A stretch of 25,688 nt of DNA, taken from IMG/VR virus record IMGVR_UViG_3300025138_000312, positions 1 to 25,688 of that record; one strand, 5' to 3'. The translations under genes and the position numbers were made by a program. The notes beneath the pieces are model-generated. The model saw only the letters and a list, made by a program, of their open reading frames with translations, was not told the origin of the DNA and did not search any database. Within the stretch, counting starts at the first letter, position 1, and every line of letters begins with the position of its first letter. Below are positions 1-6,664 of this stretch, piece by piece. This DNA is from a virus.

Positions 1-417
1 GTATGAAACAGGGAAGCCATCATCATCTAACGCTTTGCCGTCAATCGTCGAGACACCGCTAGGAGTCAAAGCTAACGTGCTTGGAATTGAATTGACAAAA
101 ACAGGAGCGGCATTGTCAGAAAAATCCTCTGCTGACATAGTAACAAAGATTACAGCAAGCGCACCGCACGTGATTGCATTTCCACCATTACTACTTTCAT
201 GAATAGTGTTCCTAGCTAATGTAGGTCCAGTAGCACTATAGTACCCTAAACCTACCTCCCAACTAGAACCATCCTCTATGGCATATCTTACATGGTCACC
301 AGTAGAAACCCCTGAATCTGCAAAGGTTTGATACCCGTCAACGGCGGTGCCTAGAGTTAAAGTACCCGCACCGCCACTAGCGACTGTCATTTTGGCTCTG
401 TTGACTAGCTTTACCAT
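1..417 (-). CDS. Phage tail/structural protein, N-terminal part (truncated by window edge)
   Basis: Reading leftward from an ATG at 417, the frame stays open for 139 codons to the window edge, so only the N-terminus is seen. It begins MVKLVNRAKM and contains a Gly/Thr-rich beta-type stretch with GDHVRYAIEDG, LARNTIHESS and GNAI. I recognise this as a recurring small module of marine phage virion proteins, often in tail or fibre proteins; its exact role is not known to me. It lies 25 bp downstream of the 161-residue structural gene and reads the same way, so it is probably co-transcribed with the packaging genes. The C-terminus lies outside the window. Confidence 0.6.
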   Translation of the reverse strand, partial: MVKLVNRAKMTVASGGAGTLTLGTAVDGYQTFADSGVSTGDHVRYAIEDGSSWEVGLGYYSATGPTLARNTIHESSNGGNAITCGALAVIFVTMSAEDFSDNAAPVFVNSIPSTLALTPSGVSTIDGKALDDDGFPVSY

Positions 418-442
418 AAGACTTTAATCCCTTAAGAGTGTA

Positions 443-928
443 TTAGGCTAGGCGAAGAATAGAAGTTGCTGCGCCCGGTGCTGGGAACTGTACGGTAAAG
501 TCACCAGAGGTAGCACTAACAGTTCCACCAAAGTCAAAGATAGCAATAATATTATTAGTGGTAAACTGGGGATTGTATAATATACAACCATCAGCAGATG
601 TTGTTACACTTTGGAACACTGCATCGTTAAAGTCCAAGATAGCAGTTGTGCCATCCATTTGGGGATAGACTGTGGCATTACCACTTGCATCTGTTGTTGA
701 TAAGGTAGCAGTTGCACCTGTGCTAAGAGTGTTATAGACACTAGTATAACCACTGCCAGATGCTTGATCGGAACCTAACTCCGAGTAAGACACTGTAGTA
801 GGTCCATAACTGGAAGTAGGGTCTTCTTTAATCAGTGCAACTCGCATTGTGTCACTATCAAAATCGTGGTTTCCTTTAAGCAACTCTAGTTTAAAAGCGT
901 TACTAAGTCCTGTTGTAATAGTACCCAT
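443..928 (-). CDS. Putative virion structural protein, 161 aa
   Basis: The protein begins MGTITTGLSNAFKLELLKG. It is rich in Gly, Ser, Thr and small residues, with no membrane segment, signal peptide or catalytic motif visible. The pattern (NAFKLELLKG, then DTMRVALIKED, then Thr-rich beta strands) resembles small structural or decoration-type proteins common in marine phages; this is recognition of a type, not of a named family. Its start ATG shares a base with the stop of the portal gene (position 928), so the two are translationally coupled. Position between portal and a tail-type protein supports a virion role. Confidence 0.5.
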   Translation of the reverse strand: MGTITTGLSNAFKLELLKGNHDFDSDTMRVALIKEDPTSSYGPTTVSYSELGSDQASGSGYTSVYNTLSTGATATLSTTDASGNATVYPQMDGTTAILDFNDAVFQSVTTSADGCILYNPQFTTNNIIAIFDFGGTVSATSGDFTVQFPAPGAATSILRLA

Positions 929-2298
929 TATGTATTTTCCTTGTTGTCTTCTTCTGCCTCATCGGACAGGTCAGTTTCAGTTGCGACCTCTTTAATAGGG
1001 TCATAGTTCAGTTCAGCTATATCCATAAGGTCTTGTATAACCTCTGGATGATCACTGACGTTAATGTCTGCACCGTTAAGGTTACGAAGAAATGCTGCAA
1101 TCTCACGTAGGTCGTGTGGGGCAACATCACCAGCCTTGATACAGGGCATAAGGTCGTAGTTAAGTCCGTTAAGCTGCCATAGGCGTCCTACTAGCTGCTT
1201 GTTCAACACATCTACAATAGCTTGGATGTAGCTTTCTAATGCACGTAGAAACAGGTCAGTTTTACTCTTAGAGAGTGCGTATGATCCGTTGTTACCCCCA
1301 CCGAGCATAAGAAACTCAGAGAGAACACTACGAGCAATGTCATGTTGATAACGCCTAACAATGGGGTCGATGTCTAGGTTACGAGTGCCACTAGAACTCA
1401 TCAACTCTACATCTACCAGACGTATATCTGTAGGAGAACCATCTTTATCAGGGTAGGTATCACTAGGCGTAATAATATACCCCTGCTCGTTGAACTTTAC
1501 ATCTCGTAAGATTCGTTCAAGATTGGCAACAAAACCAGACTGTGCTGTTGTAGCATCTCCTGAGAGGTACTCAGAGGGAATACGAGCAACAGGGATACCA
1601 GCTAACTCACGTTCCACTGCTATAGCTTCTATGCTCTGTAGGTTGTTTAAGTACTGGTAAGACGTATAAGCATTACGTAGGATACTACGGCCACTAGGAT
1701 CACCGTTAATGCTGGTAGTACGGTAATAAAGGCTTTTGTTAGCTGGGATATAGTGTTGTGAGAGGGCATAGCCTGTGTCCTGATAAAGTCCTAATACTTC
1801 GCCTGTCTTGGTGTCTACATCAAACCGAGAGACTGTCCAAGGCGCACGGCACACAATCTTGCGCACACCCATACGTCCGTCAGTATGCTTACTATATTTC
1901 TTGTACGACCTCTGAGTAGGCCCAACACGGCGCTTATAGACAACCTCAAACCAAGCAAAGCCATAACTAAGGCTTGATAGTGCTTCTGCAATATGATCAT
2001 CAAGGGAGTGTTCCATATCATCAAGGACACTCTCGACAAACTCTGCTTCAGCCTTTGCTGCAGGGGTATCATTAGCTGGCTCCACCTTGAGTTTGACATC
2101 ACGAAGTACTTGTTCAGCTGCATACATAACCGCACCAATAGTACTGTCATTGTCCCTCATTTCTCGATACTTTCGTATCGCAGCTTTACCTCGTAACTCA
2201 GGTATAAACTCGTCAGAACGAATCTGACCGTTACGAACATTCTGACCACTTACTCCAAGGGTCTGTGTGGCCTTACTCTGGCTTAGTTTTCTAGGCAT
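928..2298 (-). CDS. Portal protein (DUF935 / Mu gp29-like)
   Basis: This 456-residue protein lies immediately after terminase large, the usual position of the portal. The portal is the dodecameric ring at the capsid vertex through which DNA is packaged and ejected. Features seen: an N-terminal region with IRKYREMRDND and IGAVMYAAEQ, a central SLSYGFAWFEVVYK stretch, and a C-terminal half with DIARSVLSEFLMLGGGNNGSY followed by KSKTDLFLRALESY and an amphipathic helix. These match the DUF935 portal type. The C-terminus is acidic (DEAEEDNKENT). The start codon abuts the terminase stop with no spacer. Length is normal for the family. Confidence 0.82.
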   Translation of the reverse strand: MPRKLSQSKATQTLGVSGQNVRNGQIRSDEFIPELRGKAAIRKYREMRDNDSTIGAVMYAAEQVLRDVKLKVEPANDTPAAKAEAEFVESVLDDMEHSLDDHIAEALSSLSYGFAWFEVVYKRRVGPTQRSYKKYSKHTDGRMGVRKIVCRAPWTVSRFDVDTKTGEVLGLYQDTGYALSQHYIPANKSLYYRTTSINGDPSGRSILRNAYTSYQYLNNLQSIEAIAVERELAGIPVARIPSEYLSGDATTAQSGFVANLERILRDVKFNEQGYIITPSDTYPDKDGSPTDIRLVDVELMSSSGTRNLDIDPIVRRYQHDIARSVLSEFLMLGGGNNGSYALSKSKTDLFLRALESYIQAIVDVLNKQLVGRLWQLNGLNYDLMPCIKAGDVAPHDLREIAAFLRNLNGADINVSDHPEVIQDLMDIAELNYDPIKEVATETDLSDEAEEDNKENT

Positions 2299-3672
2299 CT
2301 ATAATAGTCCTTTAGCCGAACTGTAGGCCAATTTAAGTTGAGGCTTGGCGTATCCGTTAAGACTAAGATCAGTGATAGCCCATACCATCGCATCAAGTCT
2401 GTCTGGTGATCCCATAGACCCAAGAGGTTCCCACTGAACCATCTGATCTTCTAAGTCGTTAAGCCCTCTGACGTGTTTAACACGCCCCTGTTCGTAGAGT
2501 GCAGATACTGGCTCTGCTCTAGCCATCTTGCCTCTTGAGGCGTGGACTAGGCGTATTGGTAATGTCTCATCTTCGGTGTGCAGGGTATGTCTAACCATGT
2601 CGCCACCTTGGTTCTTCTCGGCAACAATCCTATCAGCCATATGCTCTCTATATAACTCAACAGCTTTAGCAGCCCAAGCTTGAGGACTGTAGTTGCCTGT
2701 ATGGTCTTCTATGACATATGCAGTGCCGTTAACGTCTACACCGGCTACAATAATACCAGTCATGTCCGAATCAGTGTTATTACTAATAGCTGGGTCGATA
2801 GCTACTACAATACGGTTTAACTGAGGTAATTCGTCTTTGTCTATCTCACAGGATGCTAGGAGGTTTCTGTTCCATAAGGCGCCAGAGGCTTCATCTAGTA
2901 TTTCTGCGTAGAGTTCCTGTCGCCCTAATCGTGTTCCCTCGTAGGTCTTCTTTACGGCGGTAAGAAAAGTATCAGCGAGATTAGCACTATTATCAAAAGT
3001 TGATCCAGTAGATACATGTGTCGTTTCATCATCTAGTATGCCACGGAGAAGCTTAGTAGTCTTAGGTGTGGTAGTTACGAAGACTACAGGTCGCTTACCT
3101 AATCGTAGTCCAAACTGCATCATGTCCCAAGTGTCTTGTGCGTTTCTCCAAGCACATAACTCATCACACCATGCACTATGAGCCTGTGGACCCCTAAGTC
3201 TCTCAGGGTCTTCTGCTGAGAAGAAAACAGCCTTAGCACCATTAGCCCAAGACATGCTGTTATTAGTAGGAGACCAGACAGGATAACCCATGTCAGCCTT
3301 ACGGTACGTTTTGTCGCTCTTGTGGCAAACATTAAGGAGACCAGAGTCTCCCTCAACCATAACTCGTCTGACGTCCCCTTTAGTGGGGGCAACACAATGA
3401 ACGATACGATCGCCCATCTTGATTCTATGCCTGACCCACTCAGCACCAGCTCTAGTCTTACCCCAACCCCTACCAGCTAAGGCTACCCAAGTGTTCCACT
3501 TACCCTCTGGCTCTAGTTGGTCTTGTCTAGCCCAGAATGACCAGTCATGCTTTAACTCTTCTGCTTGTTCAGGAGTTAACTGACTGAGAGCCTCTTTAAG
3601 CTTACTTGAGCTTAAGTTTCGTAGAGAGTCTGCTGTCAGTTTACGTTTCGTTTGTTGTGTCAGGGTCTTCAT
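2299..3672 (-). CDS. Terminase large subunit (packaging ATPase/nuclease)
   Basis: The large terminase motor pumps DNA into the prohead and cuts the concatemer. The 457-residue protein has a Walker A motif AGRGWGKT around residues 66-73 (K72), Walker B followed by the catalytic acid in AWCDE (D170/E171), and a coupling motif VVFVTTTPK near 196-204. The C-terminal RNase H-like nuclease has AIDPAIS (D293), RIVAEKN and DRLDAMVWA. It starts at an ATG preceded by AAGGAAT at good spacing, and overlaps the small-subunit gene by 32 bp. All domains are intact. The packaging strategy cannot be deduced from the sequence alone. Confidence 0.93.
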   Translation of the reverse strand: MKTLTQQTKRKLTADSLRNLSSSKLKEALSQLTPEQAEELKHDWSFWARQDQLEPEGKWNTWVALAGRGWGKTRAGAEWVRHRIKMGDRIVHCVAPTKGDVRRVMVEGDSGLLNVCHKSDKTYRKADMGYPVWSPTNNSMSWANGAKAVFFSAEDPERLRGPQAHSAWCDELCAWRNAQDTWDMMQFGLRLGKRPVVFVTTTPKTTKLLRGILDDETTHVSTGSTFDNSANLADTFLTAVKKTYEGTRLGRQELYAEILDEASGALWNRNLLASCEIDKDELPQLNRIVVAIDPAISNNTDSDMTGIIVAGVDVNGTAYVIEDHTGNYSPQAWAAKAVELYREHMADRIVAEKNQGGDMVRHTLHTEDETLPIRLVHASRGKMARAEPVSALYEQGRVKHVRGLNDLEDQMVQWEPLGSMGSPDRLDAMVWAITDLSLNGYAKPQLKLAYSSAKGLL

Positions 3673-4057
3673 CAGATTCCTTGCCCAGTAAGGTCATCAG
3701 TGCGTCAATGGCACTAGAGTCCTGATCTGGGTCTGTGTACTCATCGGGGTCGTTAACAGTGCTCTGAGGACTCCAACCACCTTTACTACGCAAGAACAGC
3801 TCTTGTGAGGCGAAGTGCCCGTCTATAGCTTGCTGTACAACTACATTGCCTACCTTAGATACAATCTCTGATCTAGCTTCTGCTATGTCACTACCGTACA
3901 ACTTATAGAAGGTACCAAGGGAACTAGGGGCGCTCTCATACTTATTAGCTACAGCAGCCATAATATCTTTAATCTGTACACCGTCTTGCACTGCCTGACG
4001 GACATACTTAGAGATAGGCTTACTATAGGGCAACACCTGATTTTTAGGATAAGTCAT
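3641..4057 (-). CDS. Terminase small subunit
   Basis: The small terminase recognises viral DNA and presents it to the large subunit. The 138-residue protein has an N-terminal helical, helix-turn-helix-like part (SKYVRQAVQDGVQIKDIMAAVANKY), a central helix, the phrase LFLRSKGGWSPQSTV seen in small terminases, and an acidic tail ending DPDTTNET. I place the start at the ATG at 4057 because GAGAG lies 6 bases upstream; a TTG at 4087 and an ATG at 4069 in the same frame lack a ribosome site. Adjacency to terminase large supports the call. Family assignment is from context plus this pattern. Confidence 0.75.
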   Translation of the reverse strand: MTYPKNQVLPYSKPISKYVRQAVQDGVQIKDIMAAVANKYESAPSSLGTFYKLYGSDIAEARSEIVSKVGNVVVQQAIDGHFASQELFLRSKGGWSPQSTVNDPDEYTDPDQDSSAIDALMTLLGKESDEDPDTTNET

Positions 4058-4161
4058 AAGGTCTCTCATGGGAAAATAAGGGGGCAAGGTCAGCTACTCT
4101 GCGTCTCACTCATTGATAAAACAGTTGGGGAGGTATGAGTTTGACTCTTGCCGTGTTATAC

Positions 4162-4189
4162 CACATAGGTACTATTTTGCAAATGTCAA
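4162..4189 (-). promoter_or_regulatory. Leftward sigma70-type promoter for packaging genes
   Basis: On the minus strand TTGACA (4184-4189) is followed after 16 bases by TATGTG (4162-4167). The minus-strand word TAGTACCTATGT in this promoter is repeated exactly, at the same distance from TTGACA, in a second promoter at 4572-4599. It lies about 105 bp upstream of the terminase small start. The -10 is imperfect, so activity is an inference. Confidence 0.6.
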
Positions 4190-4251
4190 CCCCCAAAGGG
4201 TAACTATTTTGTATATTTCGTATAAACTATTGATTGGCAACAAAAGAAAGT

Positions 4252-4464
4252 TTAAGGCTCTAGTTCCTCTACAAAGATTTCTTCTTTAGTTATATCTTCT
4301 ATGAGGTCTAGTAAGCAGTCCTCTTTAGATTTATTTATATAGTAAGACTTCTTGCCCTTATACTTGACAACACAATAAACACTAAAGTCTATGATCTTTT
4401 TGTTGTCATGGTGTACGATTTCTCTAAAGTCTACTAACATATACCTACCACTTAAGTTAAACAT
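4252..4464 (-). CDS. Hypothetical protein, 70 aa
   Basis: I do not recognise this protein. It starts MFNLSGRYMLVDFREIVHHD, is rich in Lys, Ile and acidic residues, and ends in a strongly acidic EEIFVEELEP tail. No membrane segment, cysteine cluster or DNA-binding motif is evident; the pattern suggests a small alpha/beta soluble fold. The ribosome site is weak (AAGAGAC about 12 bases upstream). It sits alone between two TTGACA promoters, about 110 bp downstream of the 4572-4599 promoter that would drive it. Small size, position and AT-richness suit an early or middle phage protein that modifies the host, which is only an inference. Confidence 0.5.
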   Translation of the reverse strand: MFNLSGRYMLVDFREIVHHDNKKIIDFSVYCVVKYKGKKSYYINKSKEDCLLDLIEDITKEEIFVEELEP

Positions 4465-4493
4465 ATGTTGTCATTTGTCTCTTTTAATTATTA

Positions 4494-4517
4494 ACTATTA
4501 TGATTAAAACTAATAGT
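4494..4517. promoter_or_regulatory. 24-bp dyad, copy 1 (putative operator)
   Basis: ACTATTA and TAATAGT form 7-bp inverted arms around a central TTAA with three bases on each side (TGA and AAC). The same dyad with identical spacing is present at 11584-11607. A conserved dyad upstream of promoter words in two control regions suggests a binding site for one regulator; which protein binds is not known. Confidence 0.55.
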
Positions 4518-4571
4518 AATCTAATTAAGCTTAACAAATGTATAACATATGTAGCCTGTCCTGTCTTATGA

Positions 4572-4599
4572 TACATAGGTACTAACTTTTGATTGTCAA
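4572..4599 (-). promoter_or_regulatory. Leftward sigma70-type promoter, twin of 4162-4189
   Basis: Minus-strand TTGACA (4594-4599), 16-base spacer, TATGTA (4572-4577). It shares TAGTACCTATGT, at the same spacing from the -35, with the promoter at 4162-4189. It would transcribe the 70-residue gene at 4252-4464 and possibly read through to the packaging genes. Confidence 0.6.
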
Positions 4600-4621
4600 G
4601 GGGTGGACATGTGTTTATTTG
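4593..4621 (+). promoter_or_regulatory. Possible rightward promoter sharing the -35 of the leftward one
   Basis: TTGTCA (4593-4598), 17-base spacer, TATTTG (4616-4621). The word TTGTCAAGGGG and the TTTATTT at the -10 are repeated at 11663-11691 with the same spacing. No rightward gene follows, so a product would be a short RNA running into the hairpins at 4693-4753 or antisense to the genes at 4764-5283. Function is uncertain. Confidence 0.35.
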
Positions 4622-4692
4622 GGTTAATGTGACACTTTGTCGCTACTGCTGTTAGTCCAAGGTATTTTTTTATGTTATAGATAGGGGTGAAG

Positions 4693-4753
4693 TCGCCAAG
4701 GGCGAGAACCTATACTTTAGAATATAGGGGACCCATACCTTAGTACAGGTCCC
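4693..4753. other. Three consecutive hairpins (possible structured RNA or terminator)
   Basis: Three perfect short stems follow one another: TCGCC/GGCGA (4693-4697 with 4701-4705), CCTATA/TATAGG (4709-4714 with 4723-4728) and GGGACC/GGTCCC (4728-4733 with 4748-4753). They lie just past the stop of the leftward 30-residue gene and downstream of the possible rightward promoter. They could be a 3' UTR or terminator of the leftward unit, or part of a small RNA. No strong T-run follows on either strand. Confidence 0.4.
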
Positions 4754-4763
4754 TTACTTTAGT

Positions 4764-4856
4764 CTATCCCATACCCAGTCCGAGAACTAAAACTATCCAA
4801 AAGATAGCTGCGAGGAGGACAGCCTGCAAAAGGATGTATAACATATCCTTAAACAT
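4764..4856 (-). CDS. Small single-pass membrane protein, 30 aa
   Basis: An ATG at 4856 opens a 30-codon frame beginning MFKDMLYILL and continuing with an unbroken run of Leu, Ile, Val, Ala and Gly to MG-stop. Nearly all of it is one transmembrane helix; the only charges are Lys3 and Asp4. The start lies one base beyond the stop codon of the upstream gene (TAG then T then ATG), so translation is probably coupled; GGGACG upstream may act as ribosome site. I know no family. Tiny membrane peptides in phages sometimes act in host takeover, superinfection exclusion or lysis timing; nothing here decides between them. It could also be a chance ORF. Confidence 0.45.
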   Translation of the reverse strand: MFKDMLYILLQAVLLAAIFWIVLVLGLGMG

Positions 4857-4857
4857 A

Positions 4858-5283
4858 CTATTCGTCCCATTCGGATGCGTCACCATCGTCTTTAGCAACG
4901 TTCTCTATACTTTTGATTACTTCTTGCATTTTACCACCTTTTGAGATAAGGAGATATTCTTCTGGTGAGAAGACTGTCTTTAGGGTAGTAACGAACAATA
5001 CTTTAGATGGTAGACCAAAGGCTTGGTTACCACCATTAGTAAATTCCCTTACATACGAATTGACGACCCCGTCTACCATTTTGATACGGTTATCATCCGA
5101 AAGTTTGGGAAACCGCACTAAGGTCTCCTTTAGTAAATCACATACCACCGTAAGCATGGCACGGCGTAATACTTTCTGAGGTGCAAGGGCATACTCAAGA
5201 GAGGTCTTAGCACTTTTGAGTAGTTCACCATCCAAAAGGTGTACTGGGGTCTCGATAGTAGGGGTGTTTGTCTCTTTAGTCAT
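4858..5283 (-). CDS. Hypothetical protein, 141 aa
   Basis: I do not recognise this protein. It begins MTKETNTPTIETPVHLLDGE, is predicted mostly helical (SLEYALAPQKVLRRAMLTVVCDLL, MVDGVVNSYVREF, EYLLISKGGKMQEVIKSIENV) and ends in an acidic KDDGDASEWDE tail. No catalytic motif is visible. The start is supported by GGAGA 8 bases upstream. It is the first gene of the leftward unit next to the repeat-rich intergenic region and is coupled to the 30-residue membrane peptide downstream, a typical place for an early or regulatory phage protein. An acidic-tailed helical protein could bind a host protein or nucleic acid; that is speculation. Confidence 0.6.
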   Translation of the reverse strand: MTKETNTPTIETPVHLLDGELLKSAKTSLEYALAPQKVLRRAMLTVVCDLLKETLVRFPKLSDDNRIKMVDGVVNSYVREFTNGGNQAFGLPSKVLFVTTLKTVFSPEEYLLISKGGKMQEVIKSIENVAKDDGDASEWDE

Positions 5284-5475
5284 GGTAGTATCTCCAAAGG
5301 TTAATGCCTATACTTTAGGCGGTAAAGGGTATCTTATGACCCATAGGAATACAATGACATACTTTAGGGGTAATTGCAAGCACTATTAGGCATAGTCAGA
5401 GGTATCATAAGATAGTGCCTAATACAACCTATAGGCGAGTGACCGCAATGCAACCATAGGTTGTATGAACAAACA

Positions 5476-5618
5476 CTAATACAACTTATAGGCGATACAA
5501 CCTATACGGTACTTAGAATCGTTCTAATACAACCTATGGGCGATACAACCTATACGGTACTTAGAATCGTTCTATACAACTTAAAGGCGATACAACCTAA
5601 AGCTGTATTAGAATCGTT
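5476..5618 (+). repeat. Three 48-bp direct repeats (iteron-like)
   Basis: Units at 5476-5523, 5524-5571 and 5572-5618 (48, 48 and 47 bp) run head to tail. Each carries two TACAACYTAWRG-type words around GGCGA and ends in TTAGAATCGTT. At each junction this reads as TTAGAA-TCG-TTCTA(A), an interrupted palindrome. Units 1 and 2 differ at only two or three positions and unit 3 is more diverged. A partial related copy (AATACAACCTATAGGCGA) precedes them near 5421. Iterons, operators or a promoter array are all possible. Confidence 0.75.
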
Positions 5619-5721
5619 CTAATCAACCTAAAGGAGATCACCTTAAAGGAGAGCGAGTAAAACAAAATACACTCAACCTATAGGAGAGTGCCTCTGAGTC
5701 TGACTCATAGTATTACTCATA

Positions 5722-6053
5722 CCCCTACCATGGGAAATAGCCGTACCCCTACCATGGGAAATAGCCCCCACCGTGGGAATTGGCCTGACCCCTACCGTGG
5801 GAAATAGTCTTAGTCTGACCTCGCTTCGCTCATGGGGCCTGAGTCATACTCATAGTAATAGTCTGACCCCTACCGTGGGAATTGGTCCGAACAATAGTAT
5901 TACTTTCGCTTCGCTCATGGGGCCGAGTCATACTCTGAGTCTTAGTCTGACCCCTACCGTGGGAATTGGTCTGAGTATGATTTCGTCTATTACTCCGCAA
6001 GCGGCTCTGAGTCTTACTAATAGTAATACTATGACCCCTACCGTGGGAAATAG
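5722..6053 (+). repeat. Seven copies of a 19-bp motif, left cluster
   Basis: Copies start at 5722, 5746, 5765, 5789, 5867, 5951 and 6035. The consensus is CCCCTACCRTGGGAA followed by ATAG or TTGG. From 5789 the copies are 78, 84 and 84 bp apart, with related spacers: TCGCTTCGCTCATGGGGCC occurs in two of them (5821 and about 5908), and AGTCTGAC-type runs occur throughout. The same core recurs at 10222-10350. The CCC...GGG core could form a short hairpin or be a protein site. Confidence 0.8.
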
Positions 6054-6280
6054 TCTGAGTAATCATATGTTTAATAGCCGTAGTTCATCCGTTTACTCAA
6101 GAAAATACTAAGACTATGACTAAGAGTTTGCACCCTATCTGGACCTATGATTTTGTTGCCCGATAAGTCCAGTTTACGATTCTCAGACGATATTTCAGAC
6201 CTTAAACCCCCGACAACAAAAGAAAATCCCCCAGAGAGCTTTCCCGCCGACCACTCTGAGATAAACTCTTAGAATAACTA

Positions 6281-6336
6281 TTGTGATCACAAGCTGGGAA
6301 TTTTGTGATCACAGACTTTTGCATTTGTGATCACAA
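6281..6336. promoter_or_regulatory. Three TTGTGATCACAA operators, 22 bp apart
   Basis: Perfect or near-perfect 12-bp palindromes lie at 6281-6292 (TTGTGATCACAA), 6303-6314 (TTGTGATCACAG) and 6325-6336 (TTGTGATCACAA). Spacing is exactly 22 bp, about two helical turns, so bound dimers would sit on one DNA face. They lie about 130 bp upstream of the first rightward gene. This is the classic layout of a repressor or activator array; the protein is not identified in the window. Confidence 0.75.
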
Positions 6337-6467
6337 TAGTTTAACTATGAGTAAACCTCAGAGAACAAATACCTGCTTGACTTCTGAGGCTATTTGTGGT
6401 AATTAAAGGATGGGTCAGAATGACTTTGGCCTGCTCACTCTGAGCTTTTACTAATAGGGAAACTATT

Positions 6468-6626
6468 ATGACACGTGAACAGAAAAACAACGACGATTTA
6501 GTCAGAGCTTTTACCTGCCCAAAGGGCGGCAAGCCTAAATACATTGGCCTTAAGACCAGAGAACAGATTGCAGCTCTGCATGCCTCTAATACCACTGGTG
6601 CAGCTTTTTGGCATCAAGCCAAGTAA
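6468..6626 (+). CDS. Hypothetical protein, 52 aa
   Basis: An ATG preceded by AATAGGGAAACTATT opens a 52-codon frame. The product starts MTREQKNNDDLVRAFTCPKG, is basic and hydrophilic, and has a short modular look (KYIGLKTREQIAALHASNTTGAAFW), reminiscent of a small helix-turn-helix or DNA-associated peptide. No family is recognised. It is the first gene of the rightward accessory block and has a leader very like that of the next gene (TAGG-GAAACTATTATG against TAGGAGAACTATTATG), hinting at common control. The single Cys speaks against a zinc site. Confidence 0.55.
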   Translation: MTREQKNNDDLVRAFTCPKGGKPKYIGLKTREQIAALHASNTTGAAFWHQAK

Positions 6627-6664
6627 TACCTAACCTTAACAGTAGAACCTATAGGAGAACTATT

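Larger units (their letters stand above)
4465..4763. other. Non-coding control stretch, 299 bp
   Basis: No convincing gene lies here. The stretch holds a 24-bp dyad (4494-4517), back-to-back promoter words sharing one -35 (4572-4621), and three consecutive short hairpins (4693-4753). The part from about 4480 to 4600 is related in sequence and order of elements to 11570-11690, upstream of the replication operon. Confidence 0.6.
5284..6467. other. Repeat-rich non-coding region between divergent transcription units
   Basis: About 1.2 kb without a convincing gene, between the leftward unit ending at 5283 and the rightward unit starting at 6468. In order it holds: inverted repeats at 5384-5424 (TATTAGGCA with TGCCTAATA), a 12-base word CCTATACTTTAG (5307-5318) also found at 4709-4720, three 48-bp direct repeats, seven CCCCTACCRTGGGAA copies embedded in AGTCTGAGT-type low-complexity DNA, and three TTGTGATCACAA palindromes. 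An ATG at 6347 opens a 19-codon frame with no ribosome site. This is the likeliest place in the window for early promoters, operators and a replication origin, though none can be proven by reading. Confidence 0.65.

Noticed and set aside
5476-5618. CRISPR array
   Set aside because: The three 48-bp units are contiguous without unique spacers of constant length, and no cas genes are near.
5773-6111. Open frame of 112 codons on the plus strand (and 78 codons on the minus strand at 5830-6066) across the left repeat cluster
   Set aside because: Both strands are open, the product is simple Ser/Thr/Leu-rich repeats, the start is GTG without a ribosome site, and the DNA is a tandem repeat. Not annotated as a gene, although the in-frame spacing is recorded as a finding.
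6281-6336. Reading the TTGTGATCACAA sites as CRP or FNR sites
   Set aside because: CRP needs TGTGA and TCACA separated by six bases and FNR needs TTGAT-N4-ATCAA; here the half-sites touch, so another regulator is more likely.
6347-6406. 19-codon frame (ATG at 6347) after the operators
   Set aside because: No ribosome site and very short; could be a leader peptide but nothing supports it.
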